Assembly: GCA_028290085.1 (NCBI GenBank)
Contig: JAQGKN010000078.1
Coordinates: forward strand, 1-5,114
DNA length: 5,114 nt
From: Hyphomicrobiales bacterium
GTDB lineage: Bacteria; Pseudomonadota; Alphaproteobacteria; Rhizobiales; Beijerinckiaceae
Direction of reading: 5' to 3'
Shown here piece after piece: positions 1 to 5,114 of the stretch; the stretch's first letter is position 1, and each line of letters begins with the position of its first letter. Below the pieces are notes generated by a model. That model saw nothing but the letters and a program-made list of their open reading frames with translations. It searched no databases and was not told where the DNA came from. The translations under genes were made by a program, and so were the position numbers.

Positions 1-296
1 ATGGTGCTGCCGGGTGGATAGGCCACAAGGTCTTCAGCCGCGAAATGCTCGCCCAACCCGATGTAAAAAACGCCGGACATGACCGTATACACGCGGTTTT
101 CAGGGTGTCTGTGCGGCATGAGCTTCACGCCGCCGGGAAGCTTCACCCTGATGACATAAAGGCCATCGCGGGTCGGCTCGCCAACCAGCACGGCCAGCCG
201 GGCCGTTTCGGGAAAGGCGGCATAGGGAGACCACAAAACATCTTCCGGCAAGATTGTCTTGAGGACGCTCCGCTTGGATTGAAGCCTCTCGAACAT
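1..296 (-). CDS. Cupin domain protein, 3' end cut off by the window edge
   Basis: A reading frame opens with ATG at 296 and stays open to base 1, giving 98 residues with no stop; the C-terminus lies outside the window. The visible part is a single small cupin domain. Residues 55-75 hold cupin motif 1: a glycine pair, then HRH at 62-64 followed by PEN, and G75 closing the strand. His62, His64 and probably Glu66 are the expected metal ligands. The block VFYIGLGEHF (76-85) and the YPPGS turn (93-97) fit the inter-motif region and the start of motif 2. The start is supported by CGGAG seven bases upstream, and a TGA in the same frame at 357-359 (the stop of the upstream gene) limits any extension. 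The gene follows the molybdenum subunit by 60 bases on the same strand, so it may be its last operon member. Relatives are typically about 130-150 residues, so some 40 residues are probably missing. The fold is clear, but the function (metal enzyme, sensor or binding protein) is not. Confidence 0.82.
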   Translation of the reverse strand, partial: MFERLQSKRSVLKTILPEDVLWSPYAAFPETARLAVLVGEPTRDGLYVIRVKLPGGVKLMPHRHPENRVYTVMSGVFYIGLGEHFAAEDLVAYPPGST

Positions 297-300
297 GGCA

Positions 301-318
301 AAACTCCGCAGGAAGTTT
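301..318 (-). promoter_or_regulatory. Possible hairpin covering the cupin ribosome binding site
   Basis: Read on the minus strand, the 18 bases can fold as AAACUUC-CUGC-GGAGUUU, a seven-pair stem (one G-U pair) with a four-base loop. The 3' arm contains the GGAG (304-307) that serves as ribosome binding site for the ATG at 296. The stem is rich in A-U pairs and so weak, and it could arise by chance. If real, it would lower or regulate cupin translation relative to the upstream operon. Confidence 0.25.
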
Positions 319-356
319 GATGCGCACGCATGCAAGCGGGCCTTCAATGGCGCGAT

Positions 357-2588
357 TCATGCGATCACTTTGTCGAGGGTGATTGGCAGGTTGCGAACTC
401 TCTTGCCGGTCGCGTGGTAAACCGCATTTGCTATGGCTGGTGCCACACCGACAATTCCGATCTCGCCGAGGCCTTTTACGCCCAGCGGATTGCTGTTATC
501 CACCTCGTCGACAAAGATTACATTTATATCGTGAATGTCCGCGTTCACTGGCACATGATATTCTGCAATATTGGCGTTCATGATGCGGCCGAGCTTGTGG
601 TCGATCACGGTCTCTTCCTGCAATGCCATTCCGATACCCCAGACGACACTGCCCATAATCTGACTATGGGCTGTCTTCTTGTTGAGGACACGGCCCACTG
701 CGACCGCGCTGACGACACGGGTCACCCTGATCACCCCAAGTTGCTCGTCCACTTTGACTTCGGCGAAGACCGCCGAGTGCGTATTGTGTGCCCGGGACGT
801 GTCTTCCGACGGATTGGTTGTCTTCTCCTGAACGATCTGGTTCATGCCGCCGCTGCGCATCACATCCGAAATGGAGACCGAGCGCGTCGCGTCGGCTTTG
901 CTCTGGAGCCTGCGATTTGCGAGTACGACATCATTCGGGCCTAGCCTGGCAAGTGGTGATCCCGGCATTGTCTTTGCCAGGAGCAGCAACTGATCCGAGA
1001 TAGCCCTGGACGTTGTTACAACTCCATTCGAAACCGAAGTCGCGATCCATGATCCACCTTCGACGGGCGACTGCGGAAGTGTCGAGTCACCAAGCCTAAC
1101 CTTTACGTTTTCGAGCGGCAGGCCTAGCGTGTCCGCGCCGACCTGCGCGATGATTGTATATGTGCCGGTTCCGATGTCGGATGTGGCGCAAGCGATTTCC
1201 GCTGTCCCGTTTGCGTTCAGCACGATGCGCACTGTGATCGGCACCTGAAGCGCCTCCCAGATCCCCGTCGCCATTCCCCAGCCGACGAGGTCGCCGCCGT
1301 CTCGCATCGAACGTGGCTGGGGATTGCGTTTGCTCCAGCCGAATGCCTCAGCGCCTTTCTGATAGCATTCGCGCAATGCCTTACTGCTGAATGGAAGATT
1401 GTTGTTCTGATCGCGGTCCGAGTAGCAACGCAGACGCAGCGCGATCGGGTCCATCTTGAGCTCAATCGCTAACTCGTCCATCGCAGATTCAAGTGAAAAG
1501 ATTGCGGTCGGAGCGCTCGGCGAACGCATATCGCAAGACGTTGGAAGATCCAGCTGGGCAAGCCTGTGCTCGTATCCGGCATTGGCGCTCTTGTACAAAA
1601 GCCCCGACCATCCAGTCTCCTGACGGAAATATTGCTCATATTGCGATGTCGCGGTAATTGCGCTGTGCGTGATTGCGTTCAGAGAGCCGTCGCGATTAGC
1701 GCCAATCGAAACCTTCTGTATTGCGGCGGGGCGATAGCCGAGCGCGTACATCTGAGGACGCGTCAGGACCACTCGGACCGGGCGGGAAAGCGCCCGCGCG
1801 GCGAGTGACGCCAGGACCACCTCGAATTGTGGACGAAGGCCAACCCCGAATGCGCCACCAACGAATGGCGAGATAACGCGCACATCCTCCGGCTTCATTT
1901 CGAGCACACTGCAAACGTATCGCTGGACGTTCTGCACGCCCTGGGTCTTGTCGTAGACGATGAGCTTGCCACCTTGATCGTAGAGAACTGTGGCTGCGAA
2001 GAGCTCCATCGGGTTATGGTGCTCGATGGGAACAAAGTATTCGCCGACGTGTAGCACCTGGGCTTGTTCCAGCGCCTCGTCCGGATTGCCTCGCATCTTG
2101 GGTGGGGTGAAGTGAGCATCGAAGGGACTGGAAGGCGTTTCGACGGGTATCGCCGATTTGCGTTCTTGATGGATATCCGTGACGTGTGGCTCAGGCTTAT
2201 ACTCGACCTCAACCAGCGAGGCTGCGTAACGCGCGATCTCGGATGTCTCCGCGACAACGAGCGCGATGGGCTGGCCACTGAATTTGATCTCGTTATCGTA
2301 CAAGGGCCGGTATGGCGAACCGGTCGTTGGGGCTACTTCGTCTTTGTAAGCCTTGTCGGTGCTGGCCATCGACGGACGATGATCGTGCGTCAGGACGTCA
2401 TACACCCCGCTCACCCGCCGGGCTGCGCTGGAATCTATTCGCGTTACATGTCCCTTCGCAATGGTGGAGGTTACGATGCTGCCATATGCGAGGCCCGGTA
2501 CGTTATACTCGGCGGAGTATTTTGCAGCGCCCGTAACCTTGGCAACGCCGTCGATACGCGAAGTGGCAGCGCCAATGAATGTGGTCAT
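357..2588 (-). CDS. paoC: Molybdopterin-binding catalytic subunit of a PaoABC-type aldehyde oxidoreductase (xanthine dehydrogenase family)
   Basis: This 743-residue protein is the large subunit of a molybdenum hydroxylase, which hydroxylates aldehydes or N-heterocycles with oxygen from water at a molybdenum-cytosine-dinucleotide-type centre. The N-terminal aldehyde oxidase a/b hammerhead domain covers about residues 14-135 and the Mo-cofactor domains about 150-735. Visible landmarks are GGAFG (244-248), MRSPS (354-358), DIGTGTYT (471-478), VEGGSW (509-514) and GLGE (706-709), whose Glu709 matches the catalytic base of the family (Glu692 in E. coli PaoC). The C-terminal block NAVYHATGKRVRNLPITLDK (721-740) closely resembles PaoC. 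Length is close to PaoC (about 732). The ATG is supported by GAGGTG six bases upstream, which overlaps the stop of the FAD-subunit gene; the gap is eight bases. Two conserved motifs deviate from PaoC: MRSPS stands where PaoC has MRAPG, and GGAFGVGLR where it has a GGGFGGK-like sequence. It lacks its own signal peptide and would travel with the Tat-tagged small subunit. The family call is secure; the substrate is not known. Confidence 0.93.
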   Translation of the reverse strand: MTTFIGAATSRIDGVAKVTGAAKYSAEYNVPGLAYGSIVTSTIAKGHVTRIDSSAARRVSGVYDVLTHDHRPSMASTDKAYKDEVAPTTGSPYRPLYDNEIKFSGQPIALVVAETSEIARYAASLVEVEYKPEPHVTDIHQERKSAIPVETPSSPFDAHFTPPKMRGNPDEALEQAQVLHVGEYFVPIEHHNPMELFAATVLYDQGGKLIVYDKTQGVQNVQRYVCSVLEMKPEDVRVISPFVGGAFGVGLRPQFEVVLASLAARALSRPVRVVLTRPQMYALGYRPAAIQKVSIGANRDGSLNAITHSAITATSQYEQYFRQETGWSGLLYKSANAGYEHRLAQLDLPTSCDMRSPSAPTAIFSLESAMDELAIELKMDPIALRLRCYSDRDQNNNLPFSSKALRECYQKGAEAFGWSKRNPQPRSMRDGGDLVGWGMATGIWEALQVPITVRIVLNANGTAEIACATSDIGTGTYTIIAQVGADTLGLPLENVKVRLGDSTLPQSPVEGGSWIATSVSNGVVTTSRAISDQLLLLAKTMPGSPLARLGPNDVVLANRRLQSKADATRSVSISDVMRSGGMNQIVQEKTTNPSEDTSRAHNTHSAVFAEVKVDEQLGVIRVTRVVSAVAVGRVLNKKTAHSQIMGSVVWGIGMALQEETVIDHKLGRIMNANIAEYHVPVNADIHDINVIFVDEVDNSNPLGVKGLGEIGIVGVAPAIANAVYHATGKRVRNLPITLDKVIA

Positions 2589-2592
2589 GGCT

Positions 2593-2598
2593 CACCTC
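2593..2598 (-). promoter_or_regulatory. Ribosome binding site of the molybdenum subunit
   Basis: The minus strand reads GAGGTG, with GAGG ending six bases before the ATG at 2588. It overlaps the TGA stop of the preceding FAD-subunit gene at 2597-2599, an arrangement that favours coupled translation. It decides the start codon. Confidence 0.75.
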
Positions 2599-3610
2599 AC
2601 AAAATCTTCTTGTTCGATTGCGATTGCGGCGTTCCACGAGCAGCCTGGGTGAGCGCACGCGAGATACAGCGACGAGCGAGATCTATCTTGAAAGTGTTGT
2701 GGCCGTAGCCCTTGGCGTCGCGCAGCAGCAGGTCCGCAGCGCCAGAGAATGTTGCTGTATTCGCCGGTTGACCGCGCAATGCCACTTCAGCGGCTGGATT
2801 GCGCCAGGGTTTGTGTGCGACGCCTCCGAGCGCAAGCCGTGCATCCTTGATGACGCCTCCCTCGACAATGAGGCCGGCCGCGACAGACACCAGGGCAAAC
2901 GCGTAAGACATACGGTCTCTTATCTTCAGATAGGTGTAGTTTGCTGCGTAGCCCACCGCCGGGAGTTCGACGGCAGTGATGATCTCACCGGATTCGAGAT
3001 TTGTATCCCGGTTAGGCGTGTCTCCAGGAAGCCTGTGGAAATCAGCCATCGGGATTTGTCGATCGCCTGAGAGGCTGCTGACATGGACGATCGCGCCAAG
3101 CATTGCCAGGGCGACGCACATGTCGGATGGGTGCGTGGCGATACACGAGGCGCTCGTTCCGAGGATTCCATTATTACGGTTGAAGCCGTCGATTGCAGAA
3201 CATCCTGTACCGGGCACACGTTTGTTACACGGGGTCGCGGTGTCGTAGAAATAGGGGCAGCGTGTTCGCTGCAGCACGTTGCCGCCTGTTGACGCCATGT
3301 TCCGCAACTGGCCCGAAGCGCCGGCCATGATGGCACTCGCAAGGACAGGGTAGCGCTCTTGCACCAGAGGGTGGTTCGCCAGATCGGAATTGCGAACGAG
3401 CGCGCCGACAAGCACGCCTCCGCCTTGCAATCTATCCACGCCAGACAGAGGAAGCCGCGTGATGTCCACCAGCTTCGTGGGGCGCTCGACATCCACCTTC
3501 ATAAGATCGACGAGGTTCGTCCCGCCGGCGATGAATTTGGCCCGATCGCCTGCAACGAGCCTTAGCGCTTCCGGGACATCGCTTGCGCGCGCGTATTCGA
3601 ACGTGATCAT
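2597..3610 (-). CDS. paoB: FAD-binding and [4Fe-4S] subunit of a PaoABC-type aldehyde oxidoreductase
   Basis: This 337-residue subunit carries electrons from the iron-sulfur centres to FAD and on to the external acceptor. The N-terminal FAD-binding domain (PF00941 type) shows FIAGGTNLVDLM (26-37) and ASTGGN (106-111), the two segments that wrap the FAD pyrophosphate. An insertion follows with Cys118, Cys128, Cys137 and Cys156 (spacing CX9CX8CX18C) around CPYFYDTATPCNK. This matches the region that binds an additional [4Fe-4S] cluster in E. coli PaoB and is absent from most FAD subunits of the xanthine dehydrogenase family. CIATHPSDM (156-164) and the C-terminal flavoprotein domain with KIRDRMSYAFALVSVAAG (229-246) and GGVAHKPWR (262-270) complete the match. 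Length is slightly over PaoB (about 318) because of a polar tail, RGTPQSQSNKKIL. The ATG shares four bases (ATGA) with the stop of the upstream gene, so translation is probably coupled; only a weak GGGG lies upstream. No signal peptide is seen. Confidence 0.93.
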   Translation of the reverse strand: MITFEYARASDVPEALRLVAGDRAKFIAGGTNLVDLMKVDVERPTKLVDITRLPLSGVDRLQGGGVLVGALVRNSDLANHPLVQERYPVLASAIMAGASGQLRNMASTGGNVLQRTRCPYFYDTATPCNKRVPGTGCSAIDGFNRNNGILGTSASCIATHPSDMCVALAMLGAIVHVSSLSGDRQIPMADFHRLPGDTPNRDTNLESGEIITAVELPAVGYAANYTYLKIRDRMSYAFALVSVAAGLIVEGGVIKDARLALGGVAHKPWRNPAAEVALRGQPANTATFSGAADLLLRDAKGYGHNTFKIDLARRCISRALTQAARGTPQSQSNKKIL

Positions 3611-4221
3611 GACTGCCCCATGACATCTTGGATTGCTGCAACGATGTTCGGGTAAGCGCCGCAGCGGCAGATGTTGCCGCTCATCGCTTCGCGAATTTCA
3701 TCGGCGGTCCTTGCCCGTCCTTCCGAAATCATTCCGGCAGCTGAGCAGATCTGACCCGGCGTGCAATATCCGCACTGAAAGGCATCGCGGTCGATAAACG
3801 CTTGCTGTAGCGGGTGAAGCTGTGCACCCTTTCCAAGGCCTTCAATGGTCGTGATCTGCGCACCCTCACACATGACGGCGAGCACGAGACACGAGTTCAC
3901 CCGCCGTCCGTTCATGAGAACCGTGCAGGCTCCGCACTGCCCCTGGTCACATCCCTTCTTGGTCCCGGTCAGATCGAGCCGCTCACGAAGCAGGTCGATG
4001 AGCGTGGTGCGAGGATCGAGGGAAAGTGCATAGAGGCGCCCATTGATGGTCACGCCGACTGGCGATGGCAACGAGGGCGCCGCCGCAGGTGTGGATTGAG
4101 CCGATGCTAGCGAGATCTGCAAAGTCATTGCCATTGGTGCGGCTACGAAAGCTCCGGCGAGCTCACGTCGCGTGGTGTGTGCGATGGATTGATAGCTCTG
4201 TTCTCCGGGCTTATCCGACAT
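3607..4221 (-). CDS. paoA: Tat-exported [2Fe-2S] subunit of a PaoABC-type aldehyde oxidoreductase
   Basis: This 204-residue small subunit relays electrons between the molybdenum site and FAD. The N-terminus carries a twin-arginine signal: TTRRELAG (16-23), a hydrophobic stretch to about residue 38, and ASA before Q42 as the likely cleavage site. This predicts a periplasmic enzyme, as for E. coli PaoA. After a Pro/Ala linker (about 45-55), the plant-type ferredoxin domain holds Cys91, Cys96, Cys99 and Cys111 in GTKKGCDQGQCGACT. The helical [2Fe-2S] domain holds Cys150, Cys153, Cys185 and Cys187 in QCGYCTPGQICS and SGNICRCGAYPNI. All eight ligands are present. The protein is shorter than E. coli PaoA (about 229) mainly because it lacks a loop between the Cys153 region and TADEIREAM (172-180). 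The start is supported by AAGGAGG five bases upstream. It is the first gene of the three-gene operon and overlaps the next by four bases. Confidence 0.94.
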   Translation of the reverse strand: MSDKPGEQSYQSIAHTTRRELAGAFVAAPMAMTLQISLASAQSTPAAAPSLPSPVGVTINGRLYALSLDPRTTLIDLLRERLDLTGTKKGCDQGQCGACTVLMNGRRVNSCLVLAVMCEGAQITTIEGLGKGAQLHPLQQAFIDRDAFQCGYCTPGQICSAAGMISEGRARTADEIREAMSGNICRCGAYPNIVAAIQDVMGQS

Positions 4222-4395
4222 CGCAGCCTCCTTGAGAGCACTTACCCAGACCAGCGTTTCTCAAGCGACGTTCGTATCAACCGCCGCTGCAGCACAACCG
4301 ATGTCAATCAGGCCAAGCCGCATGTGCACCATCTGGTATTTGTAGCAGGTCGCAATAGGATGGCCGCGTTAGCTTGTATTAGCCCGAATTAAGCT
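4222..4395 (-). promoter_or_regulatory. Leader region before the oxidoreductase operon; probable promoter location
   Basis: This 174-base noncoding gap is the longest between complete genes here and is the natural place for the operon promoter. On the minus strand a perfect TTGACA -35 hexamer lies at 4302-4307, but no convincing -10 box follows at 16-18 bases; the nearest AT-rich sequence (TTGATA) is about 21 bases away. No sigma-54 site and no clear terminator for the preceding gene was found. Short palindromes GTGCAC (4324-4329) and GCTGCAGC (4285-4292) are present but are too short to call operators. The exact promoter is therefore not resolved. Confidence 0.35.
4227..4233 (-). promoter_or_regulatory. 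Strong ribosome binding site of the operon's first gene
   Basis: The minus strand reads AAGGAGG, a full complement to the 16S anti-Shine-Dalgarno core, five bases before the ATG at 4221. It fixes the start that preserves the whole twin-arginine signal peptide and implies efficient translation of the first subunit. Confidence 0.85.
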
Positions 4396-4776
4396 TCAGT
4401 CTTTCAGCTCAACCAAGTGGGCGCGCGACGGCGCCGGCTTGAAGGGATCTCCAAAATATTGCGTTTCGCGGATGACTTTGCCGTTCGCGAATTCCATGAT
4501 GCTCACACTGAATGTAGGGGCCCCATCATAGGTGAGCACGAATTCGGTGACCCAGAGGTCACCGTCCCCGATGATCTGCTTGACGGCAAATCTTTTCTTG
4601 CTCGGCTGCAGCCTCCGACTTTCTTGAATTTTGTGGCGTCCTCGAATGAGTTCGCCCGACTGCGGATAGTGAAGCACGGCATTATGCCAATAGAGCTCAT
4701 GCTCGACTGGAAAGTCGCTCGCATCGGATGCCGCCCAGTGGCGTTCGAGCGCAGCCCGTATTTCCAAACTCTCCAT
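4396..4776 (-). CDS. NTF2/SnoaL-like small protein
   Basis: This 126-residue protein looks like a single cone-shaped NTF2-like (SnoaL-type) domain, a fold used by small ligand-binding proteins, isomerases, cyclases and hydratases. Features are an N-terminal helix with ALERHWAASDASDF (9-22), the motif NAVLHYPQSGELIRGR (32-47), which is the typical D/N-A-V-x-x-x-P-x-S-G-x-x-x-x-G turn of SnoaL-like proteins, and strands with DLWVTEFVLTYDG (73-85), VSIMEF (91-96) and GKVIRETQYFGDPF (99-112). There is no signal peptide or membrane segment, so it should be cytoplasmic. ATG at 4776 was chosen because GAGAGG lies five bases upstream; a GTG at 4830 would add an 18-residue Arg/Cys-rich stretch unlike the family. 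It precedes the oxidoreductase operon by 174 bases on the same strand, so a shared transcript or pathway is possible but not shown. The reaction or ligand cannot be inferred. Confidence 0.85.
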   Translation of the reverse strand: MESLEIRAALERHWAASDASDFPVEHELYWHNAVLHYPQSGELIRGRHKIQESRRLQPSKKRFAVKQIIGDGDLWVTEFVLTYDGAPTFSVSIMEFANGKVIRETQYFGDPFKPAPSRAHLVELKD

Positions 4777-4781
4777 TGCAA

Positions 4782-4787
4782 CCTCTC
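4782..4787 (-). promoter_or_regulatory. Ribosome binding site of the NTF2-like gene
   Basis: The minus strand reads GAGAGG five bases before the ATG at 4776. It favours this ATG over the in-frame GTG further upstream at 4830. Confidence 0.6.
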
Positions 4788-4846
4788 GCGCTGCTCTGCA
4801 GGTCCGGCGAACACATGAAGTTGCAGGCACGTAACTCGGGATGGGC

Positions 4847-4872
4847 GCCAGCGCTGGTTATGGGCCGCTGGC
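4847..4872 (-). repeat. Inverted repeat at the end of the DUF1236-like gene
   Basis: GCCAGCG at 4847-4853 and its exact complement CGCTGGC at 4866-4872 flank a 12-base loop that contains the TAA stop (4858-4860). The first arm also lies in a 10-base perfect palindrome, CCAGCGCTGG (4848-4857). No run of T follows on the minus strand, so a classical intrinsic terminator is not supported. It may stabilise the transcript end or be chance in GC-rich DNA. Confidence 0.3.
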
Positions 4873-5114
4873 AGATGGTGGTACATCCGCGTGGAGTACC
4901 TTCACCACCGTACGTGTGCCTGTATGCACAAGAACCGCGATGCCATCGGAGACGAAATACTGAAGGCCGGCGAAGGAGGGCCTTTCGATCAGTACGGGAT
5001 CGGGCAGCGGCGTGAGTTGAATGTCTTCAGCAACCGTGTCTCCTGGCCCCATGTCATTGTCACCCAACGCCTGGTCGGTCGCTGACGTCACCAGGAGTCT
5101 CAAAAGGGCGCGGT
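4858..5114 (-). CDS. C-terminal part of a DUF1236-like protein, 5' end outside the window
   Basis: The frame is open from the window edge to the TAA at 4858-4860, giving about 85 visible codons with no credible start, so the gene is treated as the 3' end of a longer one. The segment from about 64 residues before the end (MGPGDTVAEDIQLTPLPDP) to VKVLHA resembles DUF1236. In that domain a 'P.D..L.P.P' stretch is followed by an aromatic-rich 'F.G..YFV.D' strand and a closing '..V...TR.VV.V' strand; here these are PSFAGLQYFVSDGIAVLV and HTGTRTVVKVL. DUF1236 proteins are common in Hyphomicrobiales, usually envelope-associated or secreted, and of unknown function. The domain call is from memory of the pattern and is moderate. 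The gene lies upstream of the NTF2-like gene with an 81-base gap and is not obviously linked to the oxidoreductase. Confidence 0.6.
   Translation of the reverse strand, partial: RALLRLLVTSATDQALGDNDMGPGDTVAEDIQLTPLPDPVLIERPSFAGLQYFVSDGIAVLVHTGTRTVVKVLHADVPPSASGP

Noticed and set aside
100..360. 86-codon minus-strand frame overlapping the cupin gene
   Set aside because: The neighbouring frame from 296 carries a clear cupin motif with HRH and a ribosome binding site; this frame gives an Arg/Ala-rich product without a domain.
330..944. 204-codon open frame on the plus strand opposite the end of the molybdenum subunit gene
   Set aside because: It lies wholly antisense to a strongly conserved coding region, its translation shows no domain pattern (rich in His, Cys and Asp), and no good ribosome binding site was seen. 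It is a by-product of GC-rich codon use.
2064..2708. 214-codon open frame on the plus strand spanning the FAD/molybdenum subunit junction
   Set aside because: It is antisense to two well-recognised genes, its translation is Arg/Cys/Gly-rich and unlike any family, and it crosses the operon junction where the minus-strand signals are clear.
2926..3492. 188-codon open frame on the minus strand within the FAD subunit gene in another frame
   Set aside because: The overlapping frame encodes the clear FAD-binding and [4Fe-4S] motifs; this one gives a Ser/Trp/Arg-rich product with no domain.
4396..4830. Longer form of the NTF2-like protein starting at GTG 4830
   Set aside because: The extra 18 residues are Arg/Cys-rich and do not fit the family, and ATG 4776 has a well-placed GAGAGG.
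4847..4872. Intrinsic terminator after the DUF1236-like gene
   Set aside because: An inverted repeat exists, but no T-run follows on the minus strand and the loop contains the stop codon, so it is listed only as a repeat.
1..5114. Mobile elements, CRISPR arrays, tRNA or rRNA genes, toxin-antitoxin or defence genes
   Set aside because: No regularly spaced repeats, transposase motifs, terminal repeats or RNA gene patterns were seen, and all long minus-strand frames are accounted for by metabolic or small domain proteins.

Overview
The window reads as chromosomal DNA from a Gram-negative alphaproteobacterium, most likely of the Hyphomicrobiales (Bradyrhizobium/Rhizobium-like). This rests on the C-terminal fragment resembling DUF1236, a domain mostly known from that order, on protein sequences that look like rhizobial relatives of E. 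coli PaoABC, and on GC in the mid-to-high fifties from hand-counting a short sample. The species cannot be fixed from the sequence alone.

All six supported genes lie on the minus strand, so the biological order runs from high to low coordinates. First comes the 3' end of a DUF1236-like gene (cut by the window edge at 5114), then a 126-residue NTF2/SnoaL-like protein (4396-4776). A 174-base gap (4222-4395) follows, and then a tight three-gene operon: the [2Fe-2S] subunit (3607-4221), the FAD/[4Fe-4S] subunit (2597-3610) and the molybdopterin-binding catalytic subunit (357-2588). A 60-base gap then leads into a cupin gene that starts at 296 and is cut by the window edge at 1.

The three central genes encode one enzyme, a molybdenum hydroxylase of the xanthine oxidase family in the PaoABC (YagTSR) arrangement. 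Electrons taken from the substrate at the molybdenum site of the large subunit pass through two [2Fe-2S] clusters in the small subunit to FAD in the middle subunit. The middle subunit also carries the four-cysteine insertion that holds an extra [4Fe-4S] cluster in PaoB. The small subunit has a twin-arginine signal peptide, so the folded complex is probably exported to the periplasm, as E. coli PaoABC is. Detoxification or oxidation of aldehydes is the likeliest role, but the substrate is not proven by the sequence.

The translation signals are well formed: an AAGGAGG site before the first operon gene, a four-base ATGA overlap between genes one and two, and a GAGGTG site overlapping the stop codon before gene three. 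No dedicated cofactor-insertion chaperone (PaoD/XdhC type) is visible; the gene after the catalytic subunit is a cupin instead. No mobile element, CRISPR array, tRNA or rRNA was seen. The content is mostly a recognisable metabolic operon. The points worth a second look are altered conserved motifs in the catalytic subunit, the companion cupin and NTF2-like genes, and a possible hairpin over the cupin ribosome binding site.
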